This document shows, one piece after another, positions 49,276 through 58,029 of a stretch of 64,000 nucleotides of DNA. The notes under the pieces are model-generated. The model did not search any database, had not been told where the DNA came from, and saw only the letters and a list, made by a program, of their open reading frames with translations. A program made the position numbers and the translations under genes. Position 1 is the stretch's first letter. Each line of letters opens with the position of its first letter. The stretch lies in assembly GCF_015207605.1 (NCBI RefSeq), contig NZ_JADEWO010000002.1, positions 233,024 to 297,023 of the forward strand. Reading direction: 5' to 3'. Origin of the DNA: Oculatella sp. LEGE 06141 (GTDB lineage: Bacteria; Cyanobacteriota; Cyanobacteriia; Elainellales; Elainellaceae).

Positions 49276-50802
49276 ATGCCAACCGATCTGGCTGAGGGCT
49301 TTGCAGATAACTGGAGCTATCTCAAAACTGAGCTAAACTGGCTCGACCGGATGCTGATGCTGGCCGTAGCGCGGCAACGCAAGGAAACCAAGGATACCGA
49401 TCGCCTGACTCATTCGCGTGCCGATCGCGCCACCAGCCCCTGGTGGAAGGGAGTCATTTCACTGGATGGGAAAATTGCCTACGACGAACACCGTCAGCCC
49501 ACAGGCGAGGCGAAACATACCTATCAACAACTGCTGGATGCCAAAATTCGGGTCAGCCAGACGCAAGGGGTTTGTTTGGGGTTGCCGTCGCTACGCGATC
49601 GCCTCTGTTTGACGGTATTCGAGAAAAACTTGATTTTGATGAGTTTGGCACCGGAAATTAACCGCCGTTATGCCCGTGTATATCGCTTTTTGCAAGGGGA
49701 AGATGCGCCGCTTAAAACCGATTTGCCGACGGTTGACCTGGTTTTGCGGTTGCTGTGCCGCAACGACAGCGAATGGCGAACGGCTCGAACGGCACTAACC
49801 TCCCTGTCTTCACCGTTGATTCGGCATCGGCTGCTCACTCCTTTGCCCTGCCCCACCGATACGTTTCTCAACTATCCGCTGAAGCTAGCCGATGCGCTAA
49901 TTGATTTTTTGCTGGACGAGCAACCCACAGAACTGGGTTTAGAGTCGCTGCTGCAACCAGCATCCTGTGCGCCGATCGCCCCTCAGTTTTTGGCGTTTCA
50001 CACCTCCACGGTAACGTGGGCTGATCTGGTTTTGCCCACTGCGCTAACCACCCGCTTGCAGCAGTTGAGTCAGCGATCGCACCATCGGCACCAGGTGGAT
50101 CAAATTTGGGGCTTTGGTTCTGCGCTTCACCCTTTGCAATCGGGAACAACGGCTCTACTGGTTGGGCCGTCGGGCACCGGAAAAAAAACGGCGGCAGCGG
50201 CGATCGCGGCGGCGCTTCAGGTTCCGTTAGCGGTGGTGGATCTGGCGCAGGTTATTCCCGCAGATTACGCTCAACTGCTGGATGAAATTGATGCTGAAGC
50301 GCCAACCGTGTTGTTGGTGAAGTCGGCGCACCTCTGGCTTGGCCGCTCTGCCGTTCTGGGCGCGGCGGAAATAAATCAGTTTTTACAAGAGCGGCGACGG
50401 ATTGCCGGGTTGACGTTATTTAGTAGCCACATGCGGCAGTCGATCAAACTGGTGTGGCAGCAGCAACTCGACCCCCTGTTGCTGTTTCCCTTGCCCGATG
50501 CCGCCGATCGCCTTCGCCTCTGGCAACAAGCCTTTCCGCAACAGGTGCCCCTGGCTGCCGATATCGATTGGGCGGCATTAGCGCAGCACGGGAATTTAAG
50601 TGGGGGAGCCATCACCGCGATCGCGCGGGAAGCCGCAGTGCTGGCGATCGCAGCCAAGGAGGACACGCTACAAATGAGTCACATCGTGGAGGCGTTAGCG
50701 CAGAAAGGTCAACGGCTAAAGAGGCGATCGGTAGCATCTTCGACCACGGCAAAACGATCGGGCGATCGCAAGACGGCAAAAGCAAAGCGGTTTCAATCTT
50801 AA
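49276..50802 (+). CDS. AAA+-like protein with degenerate nucleotide site
   Basis: A 508-residue protein. The N-terminal ~230 residues (NWSYLKTELNWLDRMLMLAV) plus a C-terminal AAA+ module resemble ATPases of contractile-injection clusters (Afp15-like). Linker: TWADLVLPTALTTRLQQL. Walker A is GPSGTGKK (297-304), with Lys where Ser/Thr is expected. The Walker B position reads LLVKSAH (346-352) with no acidic pair. The usual RRFD-type Arg-finger segment reads QQQLDPLLLFPLPD (395 on). Sensor-2-like LSGGAI is kept. No other injection-system gene is in the window. Probably a non-hydrolysing pseudo-ATPase (inference). Confidence 0.75.
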   Translation: MPTDLAEGFADNWSYLKTELNWLDRMLMLAVARQRKETKDTDRLTHSRADRATSPWWKGVISLDGKIAYDEHRQPTGEAKHTYQQLLDAKIRVSQTQGVCLGLPSLRDRLCLTVFEKNLILMSLAPEINRRYARVYRFLQGEDAPLKTDLPTVDLVLRLLCRNDSEWRTARTALTSLSSPLIRHRLLTPLPCPTDTFLNYPLKLADALIDFLLDEQPTELGLESLLQPASCAPIAPQFLAFHTSTVTWADLVLPTALTTRLQQLSQRSHHRHQVDQIWGFGSALHPLQSGTTALLVGPSGTGKKTAAAAIAAALQVPLAVVDLAQVIPADYAQLLDEIDAEAPTVLLVKSAHLWLGRSAVLGAAEINQFLQERRRIAGLTLFSSHMRQSIKLVWQQQLDPLLLFPLPDAADRLRLWQQAFPQQVPLAADIDWAALAQHGNLSGGAITAIAREAAVLAIAAKEDTLQMSHIVEALAQKGQRLKRRSVASSTTAKRSGDRKTAKAKRFQS

Positions 50803-50936
50803 ATGAGGCTCCAGATTTAGCCACATGTAACTAAAAATGTAACCAAAGTATCTACTTACTCCTTCAGATGGCAGATTAAGAGCAATCGCTAATTTATTTA
50901 GCAAAAATCGCCATTATTGAAGTGAGGAGAATCAAT

Positions 50937-51671
50937 ATGAAATCAGCTCTATCTGTCCCTGTTTCTACTCGAAAAAACCTGCGCTACCTTGTGCCGTTTG
51001 CGGTTGGCTTACTGAGTCTTGCCATGATTAGACCTGTCCTTGCTCAAGAACAAATGACGAGAACGCTGACCGTCACCGGAGACGGCACAGAAATGGTGCC
51101 CACCACCCTAAGCCAGGTTAGATTAGGCGTTGAAGTGCAGGGCAGAACGGCTGAAGCTGTTCAGCAAGAAGCCGCGCAGCGATCGTCTGCCGTAGTGGAC
51201 CTGTTGCGATCGCGCAATGTGCAGCGGTTACAAACGACCGGAATTACGCTCAGCCCTAACTATAGCTACGACGATGGGCGGCAGCGCTTGGTGGGCTACA
51301 TTGCCACCAACACCGTTAGTTTTGAAATCCCCACCGAGCGCACCGGATCGTTGCTCGATGATGCGGTTGAGGCAGGCGCAACCCGCATTGATGGCGTTAG
51401 CTTCATTGCCTCGGATGAGGCGATCGCAGGCGCTCAACGGCAAGCCCTGCGGGAAGCAACCCAGGAAGCACAGGCACAAGCCGATGCCGTGTTAGATGTT
51501 CTTGGACTTACCCGCCGCGATGTTGTAGGCATTCAAATCAACGGCTCGACTCCGCCCCCACCTCCCATGCCACTCTATCGAGCCGAAGCCCTTCAGGATG
51601 CAGCATCTACACCCGTCGTGGGCGGAGAGCAAGAGGTACGGGCTTCTGTAACCCTGCAAATCAGTTATTAA
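50937..51671 (+). CDS. secreted SIMPL-domain (DUF541) protein
   Basis: A 244-residue protein from ATG 50937, which has GAGGAGA nine bases upstream; GTG 50922 is less likely. A signal peptide ends near AQEQMTRTL. The SIMPL domain shows LTVTGDGTEMVPTTLSQV, TTGITLSPNYSYDDGRQRLVG and ATQEAQAQADAVLDVLGL. The family forms periplasmic or outer-membrane oligomers of unclear role. The end is VRASVTLQISY. Confidence 0.88.
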   Translation: MKSALSVPVSTRKNLRYLVPFAVGLLSLAMIRPVLAQEQMTRTLTVTGDGTEMVPTTLSQVRLGVEVQGRTAEAVQQEAAQRSSAVVDLLRSRNVQRLQTTGITLSPNYSYDDGRQRLVGYIATNTVSFEIPTERTGSLLDDAVEAGATRIDGVSFIASDEAIAGAQRQALREATQEAQAQADAVLDVLGLTRRDVVGIQINGSTPPPPPMPLYRAEALQDAASTPVVGGEQEVRASVTLQISY

Positions 51672-51686
51672 GGTCTAACCAACCTT

Positions 51687-51715
51687 GCGTGGGCGAGCCG
51701 TTCGTTCGCCCACGC
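51687..51715 (+). terminator. hairpin after the SIMPL gene, T-less terminator candidate
   Basis: GCGTGGGCGA and TCGCCCACGC form a perfect 10-bp stem with a 9-base loop, 16 bases after the stop codon. No T-run follows, as in many cyanobacterial ends. Confidence 0.55.
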
Positions 51716-51752
51716 GCTGGGAACTCTATAGTTGCTTTCGTATGTGTAATGT

Positions 51753-52646
51753 ATGGTGAAACTGCCCACATTTCTGGTCATTGGCGTTGAAAAAGCTGGA
51801 ACAACGTCGATTTATCACTATCTCAAGCAGCATCCCGAAATCTACATGAGTCCCATTAAGGAAACCAACTTCCTGGAGCGCGATTGGGAACAGGTCGATG
51901 CTGCAACCCGTGCCCGCAAAAAAGACCGAATTGATACCGTTGAAAAATACAGTCAGCTCTTTGCAGACGTAACCCACGAACGGGCGATCGGTGAAGTGTC
52001 GCCCAATTACCTGTTTCATCATGCCTCGTCCATCGATCGCATTCAGCGGTATGTGCCCAATGCCAAACTCGTCGCTATTCTGCGCCATCCTGCCGAACGG
52101 GCTTATTCAGATTATTTGATGCATCTGCGAGATGGCATTCGTCCAGAGGTGAGCTTAACCGAGCAGCTTAAAACGCGATCGAACAGCTCATTCACCCTCA
52201 GAAAGGGCTTTTACTATCATCCCCTAACCCAATTCATCGACCGGTTTGGGCGCGATCGCCTCCATGTCATTCTCTATGATGACTTCTGCCACAGTCCCGC
52301 AACGGTGATGCAAGATCTCTATCGCTTTCTGGGGGTAGACGCTACTTTCTTACCTGATATGTCACAGCGATCGCAGGTGGCAAAGGTACCCAAATCTCAG
52401 ACGGTTAACCTGCTGTTACGCAACCAAAATCCGGTGCGATCGCTAGTTGCGGCGGGTTTAAAAACCGTCCTACCTCTACCGCTTAGACAACACATTCGCT
52501 CAACCTTGATTAACTGGAATAGCGCCAGCAAAGACCAGGCTCCCTTTCCGGCTGAAGAACGGCAACAGTTGATTGAGCTATATCGTGATGATATTTTGAG
52601 CTTGCAAGACCTGCTCCAGCGCGATCTTTCTACCTGGTTAACGTAA
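51753..52646 (+). CDS. PAPS-dependent sulfotransferase-domain protein
   Basis: Soluble, 297 residues. The 5'-phosphosulfate loop is FLVIGVEKAGTTSIYHYL (8-25), with Lys14 and the TTS motif. The 3'-phosphate site is AILRHPAERAYSDYLMHLR. The C-terminal part is basic and divergent. The enzyme should move sulfate from PAPS to a carbohydrate or small molecule, perhaps an exopolysaccharide. The substrate is unknown, and no polysaccharide cluster is adjacent. The ATG has no clear Shine-Dalgarno sequence. Confidence 0.88.
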   Translation: MVKLPTFLVIGVEKAGTTSIYHYLKQHPEIYMSPIKETNFLERDWEQVDAATRARKKDRIDTVEKYSQLFADVTHERAIGEVSPNYLFHHASSIDRIQRYVPNAKLVAILRHPAERAYSDYLMHLRDGIRPEVSLTEQLKTRSNSSFTLRKGFYYHPLTQFIDRFGRDRLHVILYDDFCHSPATVMQDLYRFLGVDATFLPDMSQRSQVAKVPKSQTVNLLLRNQNPVRSLVAAGLKTVLPLPLRQHIRSTLINWNSASKDQAPFPAEERQQLIELYRDDILSLQDLLQRDLSTWLT

Positions 52647-52745
52647 GCCACCAACCCGAGATCGCAGGGATAGTATGGAGATATCAAGCGTCAATCTTTG
52701 CATATTCACTGGCGTTTACTCCATAACCCATCCGGATCATTGACC

Positions 52746-53360
52746 ATGAATACCTCCAAGTGGCTAGGAATAACCCTGGCGGCAACGTTAGGGCTTGGGG
52801 CAGTAGCCAGCCGCTATTCTGCCCAAGCCGTTGAACTGTCCGATGGTCGAGTGTACTTCGAACAACCTCCCAGCCTGGTTGAGGCAACCTCTACCCGAAA
52901 TGTGGTTGCGGCCTCTGGTGGAATGTACTACTTTACGATTAACGTTCCCGAAAACTCTGGAGAACCCCTACAGCGTGTTGCGTTTGCTCAACGAGACGGT
53001 GACTCTGCCACGCGACGTGTACGGTTTGACCTGGAAGATAGCCGCGCTTTTGTTGGCACACGGGGCAGCCGGGGGGAAGCGATCGCCATCAGCAACGTCA
53101 CCTTTGATGATGAAACGCGAACGGTATCCGTCAATTTTGCCCAACCCGTTGCACCAGGTACAACAGTCACCGTTGGGCTTGAACCGGTGCGAAATCCCCG
53201 TTTAGGCGGTGTTTACCTGTTTGGTGTAACCGCCTATCCTCGGGGTGACTCGGCCTATGGGCAATTTTTAGGCTATGGGCGCTTCCAGTTCTATGAGCGG
53301 GGCGGCGACCTGTTCCCATCCATCTTCAGACGCGAACGGTACAGACACAGCAATTGGTAA
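52746..53360 (+). CDS. secreted DUF2808 protein
   Basis: A 204-residue protein with a signal peptide (WLGITLAATLGLGAVASRYSAQA) and a DUF2808 domain: VELSDGRVYFEQPPSLVEA, YYFTINVPENSGEPLQRVAF and PGTTVTVGLEPVRNPRLGGVYLFG. The family is largely cyanobacterial and its function is unknown. The stop codon lies inside a short tandem repeat (53351-53397). Confidence 0.85.
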   Translation: MNTSKWLGITLAATLGLGAVASRYSAQAVELSDGRVYFEQPPSLVEATSTRNVVAASGGMYYFTINVPENSGEPLQRVAFAQRDGDSATRRVRFDLEDSRAFVGTRGSRGEAIAISNVTFDDETRTVSVNFAQPVAPGTTVTVGLEPVRNPRLGGVYLFGVTAYPRGDSAYGQFLGYGRFQFYERGGDLFPSIFRRERYRHSNW

Positions 53361-53397
53361 GGCGGGCAATTGGTAAGGCGGGCATTTGTAAGGCGGG
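53351..53397 (+). repeat. tandem repeat, 16-base unit, three copies
   Basis: The unit caattggtaaggcggg occurs at 53351 and 53367 exactly. A third copy at 53383 has 15 bases and one change. The first unit holds the TGG and TAA codons that end the DUF2808 gene. Confidence 0.85.
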
Positions 53398-53484
53398 TAA
53401 CAGAGGTAGCCGATAACTGATAGCTGAATTCTCTGTATACATTCCCTTGAAATCGACTACCCACCTGTTGCTATTGGCTGCACC

Positions 53485-54621
53485 CTAGGCGATCGCCCCA
53501 CCACAGGAGCTTCCTGCCCCAGCGGTGCAGCCAAAACAGTGGCGATCGGTAACGATTCGACGCTGCGCTAACTGCTGAAGGTCAAAGTCTTTGATGTGGG
53601 GGCGGGTGCCATCGGCAGATTGGGTTTCTAAATCCAACATCTGGTTAAAGTCACAGTCAAAGATGCGCCCATCCCAGGAGATGGAGAGCGTGTTGCGACA
53701 CATCACACCGTTGACGGTGGCTGGATTGAAGGCGTTCACTAACCGCTCCATGTACTGCTGCACATTGCCAGACTGTTCTAGCCATTCCAGATAGCGAGAA
53801 ATCGGCATGTTGTTGAGGGCAATGAGGCGATCGAAGCTCACTCCATGATTTTTTTGTAAGCCCATCCGCCATTCTTGCTCCATTTTGGACTGGCTGCTGG
53901 CTAGAAATGCCCCCGCCGGATTGGACACCAGCATTAACCGCCGCTTTGGATTGCCCTGCCCATATCCTGCGGCATTCAGCCGCTGCATGGCTGTAATGGA
54001 CTGCTCAAATGTGCCCTGCCCCCGCTGTGCATCCGTGTTGAACTTGCGATAGTGCGGCAGGGAGCAAACTACCTCAACCCCTCGTTCTGCTAACCATTCG
54101 GGCAGGTCTTGCATTCGCGGAAGTAACAGTACCGTGAGATTGCAGCGATCGATCACCTGTTTTCCCCGTGCCACACACTGTTCCACCAAATAGCGGAAGT
54201 GGGGGTTTAGCTCAGGCGCACCGCCTGTAATATCTACCGTGTGGGCATCGGTTTGATCAAGGGCATGGAGGCACGCATCAATCGTGGCGCGATCCATGTT
54301 TTCTTGAGTGCGATCAGGCCCTGCATCCACATGGCAATGGCGACAGGTCATGTTGCATAACTTGCCCACGTTAATTTGAAAGAATTCCAGTGCGGCTGGC
54401 CGCAAATCCCATCCGTGGTGAGCCAGTGTTGCGTCGAAATTGCCCTGGTGCGGCGTATGCGACAAATCTAATGCGTGCAGTGTCTCAAGCTGATAGGCCG
54501 GAGAAGCCAGGGGCGATCGCCGCCGATGCAGCGAGGTGGTGGCGGTTGGCTTCCTGTCTGGACGGTTAACGTCTAGATGGTCGCTGGCACTTGAATTAGC
54601 CGGATTTTTTACTTCAAACAT
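53485..54621 (-). CDS. arsS: arsenosugar biosynthesis radical SAM protein ArsS
   Basis: ArsS is a radical SAM enzyme that joins a deoxyadenosyl group to dimethylarsenite in arsenosugar synthesis. 378 residues from ATG 54621. The cluster motif CNMTCRHCHVDAGP (CX3CX2C) is near residues 90-103, followed by TVDITGGAPELNP. A C-terminal Cys-rich domain (CRNTLSISWDGRIFDCDFNQML, then HCFGCTAGAGSSCGG) carries the extra Cys residues. No arsM is in the window. The next upstream gene is its usual partner. Confidence 0.9.
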   Translation of the reverse strand: MFEVKNPANSSASDHLDVNRPDRKPTATTSLHRRRSPLASPAYQLETLHALDLSHTPHQGNFDATLAHHGWDLRPAALEFFQINVGKLCNMTCRHCHVDAGPDRTQENMDRATIDACLHALDQTDAHTVDITGGAPELNPHFRYLVEQCVARGKQVIDRCNLTVLLLPRMQDLPEWLAERGVEVVCSLPHYRKFNTDAQRGQGTFEQSITAMQRLNAAGYGQGNPKRRLMLVSNPAGAFLASSQSKMEQEWRMGLQKNHGVSFDRLIALNNMPISRYLEWLEQSGNVQQYMERLVNAFNPATVNGVMCRNTLSISWDGRIFDCDFNQMLDLETQSADGTRPHIKDFDLQQLAQRRIVTDRHCFGCTAGAGSSCGGAIA

Positions 54622-54762
54622 AAACAATTCTCTTGCGGCAAACAGTAGACGAGATGGTTAAGAAGATGTCGTCACCTGGCAATAGCAAAACGGCCACATT
54701 GGACAACCACAGTTTGCGAATCGTCGCGCCCGTACCGTTGAGCGTGATTCAGTACGAATCGA

Positions 54763-55095
54763 CTACATCGCTAGCTGTTTCACGTGATCTAACATTTGCA
54801 TCCCATGCACCAGAGAGGCACCGCCGCGAATAGCCGTGGCAACATGGATCGCTTCGGTCATCTGTTCCAGGTCAGACCCTTGCTGAAGGCATTCCTTGCT
54901 ATACGCTTCGATGCAGTAAGGGCACTGCACTGTGTGGGATACCGCCAGCGCAATCAAAGCCTTTTCTCGGGCAGACAGGGCACCTTCAGCAAAAACGGCA
55001 CCGTAGTAAGCAAAAAACTTTTCTGCCAGTTCTGGATTGCCTTCACCCACTTGACCAAAGTGAGCGAGATGGTCAGGTTTATAGTATTGATCCAT
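54763..55095 (-). CDS. arsenosugar-associated AhpD/CMD-like peroxidase-family protein
   Basis: A 110-residue carboxymuconolactone-decarboxylase-fold protein with the redox motif CPYC near residues 58-61 (SHTVQCPYCIEAYSKECL), MTEAIHVATAIRGGASLVHG, and the start MDQYYKPDHLAHFGQV. It matches the small protein commonly paired with ArsS. It is on the same strand, 141 bases upstream of arsS. Its exact role in arsenosugar synthesis is unknown. Confidence 0.88.
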   Translation of the reverse strand: MDQYYKPDHLAHFGQVGEGNPELAEKFFAYYGAVFAEGALSAREKALIALAVSHTVQCPYCIEAYSKECLQQGSDLEQMTEAIHVATAIRGGASLVHGMQMLDHVKQLAM

Positions 55096-55520
55096 GTTGA
55101 TATTGTCAGCGTTGGGGGCGGGTTGAGTTTGGTTGGGCGGTAAAGCGCCACTTTTATTAGGTTAACGTCCTTACCGACCTCTGGCGCAGAGTAGCGCGAT
55201 CGCCCCTACAACGTGATTGAAGTTGGGCAGATGGGTACCTTAAGGTCGTGAGATTTAGCCAGCAGATCACCCGTTTAAGGAGGTCTGCAACGTAGACACT
55301 ATTTCCCCATTCGCTTCCAGGGTGGCTGAGAGAGCGATCGCTCTTCCGGCGGATGTCTGAAGTATCGAATGCCACTCAAACTGCCGCCGTTTGGGCTTGC
55401 CCCAGGCGCTAAACCTCCAACCTTGGGGGATTTAGGAAGCAAATGCAGCACCCTTGATCCGTTGCAAACAACTATCTCAGACCCTCTCTTAAACATCTGC
55501 CAGTTTCACAGCAAAAGTAA
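55096..55520. other. 425-base intergenic region with a dispersed-repeat copy
   Basis: No gene is supported; short frames here overlap the repeat copy B (55351-55500). A HIP1-containing palindrome agagcgatcgctct lies just before it, near 55331. Confidence 0.6.
55351..55500 (+). repeat. dispersed intergenic repeat, copy B
   Basis: Begins ggatgtctgaag. It shares gccactcaaactgcc and gggcttgccccaggcgctaa with the other copies, and then a 3' part (gcagcac, ctcttaaacatc) with copy C only. It lies directly upstream of the helical-repeat protein gene and might carry its promoter region. Confidence 0.7.
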
Positions 55521-56873
55521 ATGCCAGCCTCTTCTTTCAGCGACATCATGCAAAGGATGGAGCAAGATCAAAACTTGCTACGCATCAAAAAGTTGTTGAT
55601 CTGTGCGTGCCACCAACAATGGGAAAACAATCCGCAAACGCTACAACAAGCGGACTTGGCACCATTAGTGCAGGAAATGCTGCGGTTAGCACCGACCTGG
55701 CAAGAGCTTGAAACCGAGTTAAATCGCATCGTCAAAACTCTCAATAAAGCGGCTGAATATGCTCTGGTTGCTAATAGCATCCTGCAATACATCAAACCTC
55801 TTTACCTGGAACCTGAGACGCAATTAATTCGATCGCCCCACTTCACGTTTCATCACCACTACTTAGAAATCTCTGGTCGTTTAGATTGCGATCAACAGTA
55901 TCTTCGGGTTAAAAAACTGTTGGTAGCGGCCTGCGGCTATCCCTGGGAAAATGACCCTTATCGCTTGAACGCGATCGCCACTACAGATTTGGTTCAAACG
56001 CTTCACCAATTAGCACCGGATCTAGAACGATTGAGTGTGCTACTCTCTGGCATTGTGCAAACGTTGAATCGTCAGGTTGAGTATCAGGCGATCGCCGCTA
56101 CGATTATTCAAGCCTTCAGTTCACTTTACGACAGTACCGAAGTTGCTCCTGCGCCACCGGAGTTGGAAACCAGCATCCGGCCAGTTAAACCAGTTAAACC
56201 AGTTAAACCAGTTGAAGCGGTTGAAGAACGTCTCCCGGTGCTAAATTCACCGGCCACAGCCCCACCACCCCTGAGCGCCAGCGAATTGTTTGATCTGCGA
56301 TTTGAACTAATGAAATATACCAATCCCTGGAGAACCAAGCGATTGGCTGTTGCGGTAATTCATGCTGATATCAATGAACCTGATCAAACCATTAATACGG
56401 CTCTTAAACTGTATGAGTTGGACGATCTATTGCAAGAGTTGTTTACAACTTATCCCCATTACGAGCAATTAATCGAGCAACTAAAGTTGGCGGCAGCCCC
56501 AATGAAGCAAAGGGATGAATACACTCAAACCATTAGTGCGATCGCCCGGGCTTTCAAGCCCTATTATTTCAGTTCCAGACAGAGCACACATTTGATCAAC
56601 GAACGCCCAATTGAAGTAGAGAAAGTGACAGAAATTGTGGTTGGCCAACCGAAACACGTTCAACTGAGTGCCAGGGATCACGATGAACATACCTGTCAAT
56701 TCCGGTTGCCGGAGGTAGCACCTGCGACCCAGGATTTGCCCACCCAGGCCGAGCCTCCTGCCTCATCAAACGCCTCTGAGACATCCTCTGATCCCATAGG
56801 GCTGAATCGACCGGGACAAACTAATGAGACGCTATTTACCAGGATTCGATCGCTATTTGGAGAACAACCCTGA
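55521..56873 (+). CDS. protein with three ~80-residue helical repeats
   Basis: A soluble 450-residue protein I cannot assign. Repeats 1 and 2 are clear: LLRIKKLLICACHQQWEN to ILQYIKPLY (about 20-94) and YLRVKKLLVAACGYPWEN to IIQAFSSLY (about 127-205). A third, weaker copy starts LFDLRFELMKYTNPWRTKRL and ends AIARAFKPYY. VKPVKPVKPV linker repeats separate copies 2 and 3. The C-terminal ~85 residues are disordered. No signal peptide. The stop overlaps the start of the pentapeptide-repeat gene (TGATG), so the two are coupled. Confidence 0.75.
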   Translation: MPASSFSDIMQRMEQDQNLLRIKKLLICACHQQWENNPQTLQQADLAPLVQEMLRLAPTWQELETELNRIVKTLNKAAEYALVANSILQYIKPLYLEPETQLIRSPHFTFHHHYLEISGRLDCDQQYLRVKKLLVAACGYPWENDPYRLNAIATTDLVQTLHQLAPDLERLSVLLSGIVQTLNRQVEYQAIAATIIQAFSSLYDSTEVAPAPPELETSIRPVKPVKPVKPVEAVEERLPVLNSPATAPPPLSASELFDLRFELMKYTNPWRTKRLAVAVIHADINEPDQTINTALKLYELDDLLQELFTTYPHYEQLIEQLKLAAAPMKQRDEYTQTISAIARAFKPYYFSSRQSTHLINERPIEVEKVTEIVVGQPKHVQLSARDHDEHTCQFRLPEVAPATQDLPTQAEPPASSNASETSSDPIGLNRPGQTNETLFTRIRSLFGEQP

Positions 56874-57883
56874 TGGCGATCGAGCGGGAGAAAATGAACG
56901 TTGTCGCCCTACTCCAGCGATATTCAAACCAGATCCACTGCCAAAACGTTAACCTGAGCGGTGTTAACCTGACCGGAGCCGACCTGATTGGCATTGACCT
57001 GAGCCAGTCCGATTTAAGTGGCGCTGTCTTAATGCTGGCCTACCTCAATCGTGCCTGTTTAAACAAAGCCAATCTGGTTCATGCTAACCTCAGCGGCATT
57101 AACCTCAGTCAGGCTAGTTTAGTGGGTGCCAACCTCCAGGATGCGGATCTGCACGCTGCCATTCTGCAAGGAGCCGATTTACGCAGTGCCGATCTCACCC
57201 TGGCAGATTTGTTAGATGCCAACCTGATTGATGCCGACTTGCGAAACACCAATTTCAGCAGTGCCAACCTCACCGGAGCCTGTCTGCGCGGTGCCAACTT
57301 TCGAGAAGAGAATCGGCAACAAAGTGCTAATCTGCGCGGTGCTAATTTACGAAAGGCGGACTTGCGCGGCGCTAACTTGACCGGAGCGAACCTGTCAAAG
57401 GTGGATTTACGGGGTGCCGATTTGAGCGATGCAATGCTGCGGGGGGCGGACCTCAGCGGTGCCGACTTGAGTGATGCTAATTTGACGGGGGCTTTTTTAA
57501 CAGAAGCGAATTTGGCGATCGCCACTCTGCGCCATACCAACCTCACCAACGCTAAGCTAGAACGAGCCAACTTAACCGAAGCCGATCTGGCTAGCGCTAC
57601 CCTGCGCGGCGCTATTTTGCCCGATGCTAAACTCAACCAGGCCAACCTGATACAAGCCAACCTCTGCGGGGCTAAACTCAGCCGAGCCAATTTGAGTCGA
57701 GCCAACTTGCGGCAGGCCAACTTACAGGAAGCCAACCTCACGGATGCCTACCTGGCAAGGGCAAACCTGACTGATGCCAACCTGACCGATGCCAGCCTGA
57801 TGAGGGCTGAACTGAGCAGCACTAATTTAGCTGGGGCTGAACTGCGCGGTGCCCTTTTGCCAGACGGCAAAATTCATAGCTAA
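56873..57883 (+). CDS. pentapeptide-repeat protein
   Basis: A 336-residue protein that, apart from a ~20-residue N-terminal helix (VVALLQRYSNQIHCQ), is almost all A(D/N)LXX pentapeptide repeats (around 60 units), predicted to fold as a four-sided right-handed helix. A break occurs at FREENRQQSA (about residues 144-153). Only a few Cys are present. Such proteins vary in role (gyrase protection, HetL-like signalling, membrane patterning). No transmembrane segment. It is co-translated with the upstream helical-repeat protein. Confidence 0.9.
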   Translation: MAIEREKMNVVALLQRYSNQIHCQNVNLSGVNLTGADLIGIDLSQSDLSGAVLMLAYLNRACLNKANLVHANLSGINLSQASLVGANLQDADLHAAILQGADLRSADLTLADLLDANLIDADLRNTNFSSANLTGACLRGANFREENRQQSANLRGANLRKADLRGANLTGANLSKVDLRGADLSDAMLRGADLSGADLSDANLTGAFLTEANLAIATLRHTNLTNAKLERANLTEADLASATLRGAILPDAKLNQANLIQANLCGAKLSRANLSRANLRQANLQEANLTDAYLARANLTDANLTDASLMRAELSSTNLAGAELRGALLPDGKIHS

Positions 57884-58029
57884 ATTGGCTCAATTACGGA
57901 ATCTTGTTGGGTAGTGCATGCGTCAAAACATACCTAAATTAACAACAGTAGGCTTGCTCGGCTGTTAAGATCCGGCTAAATTAGCAAGAATTATCGCTTT
58001 CGGCAGTTTGATTTAGTAATTTGAACCTC

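Noticed and set aside
49276..50802. The AAA-like gene as evidence for a contractile injection system here
   Set aside because: No sheath, tube, baseplate or spike gene is present within the window, and the nucleotide site is degenerate.
55157..55496. short minus-strand frames before the helical-repeat gene
   Set aside because: They overlap the dispersed repeat and have no conserved features.
56165..56215. ccagttaaa repeats taken for a small CRISPR or operator array
   Set aside because: They are in frame within the coding sequence and encode a VKP linker.
57109..57741. 210-residue minus-strand frame
   Set aside because: It mirrors the regular codon pattern of the pentapeptide-repeat gene and has no sequence of its own type.
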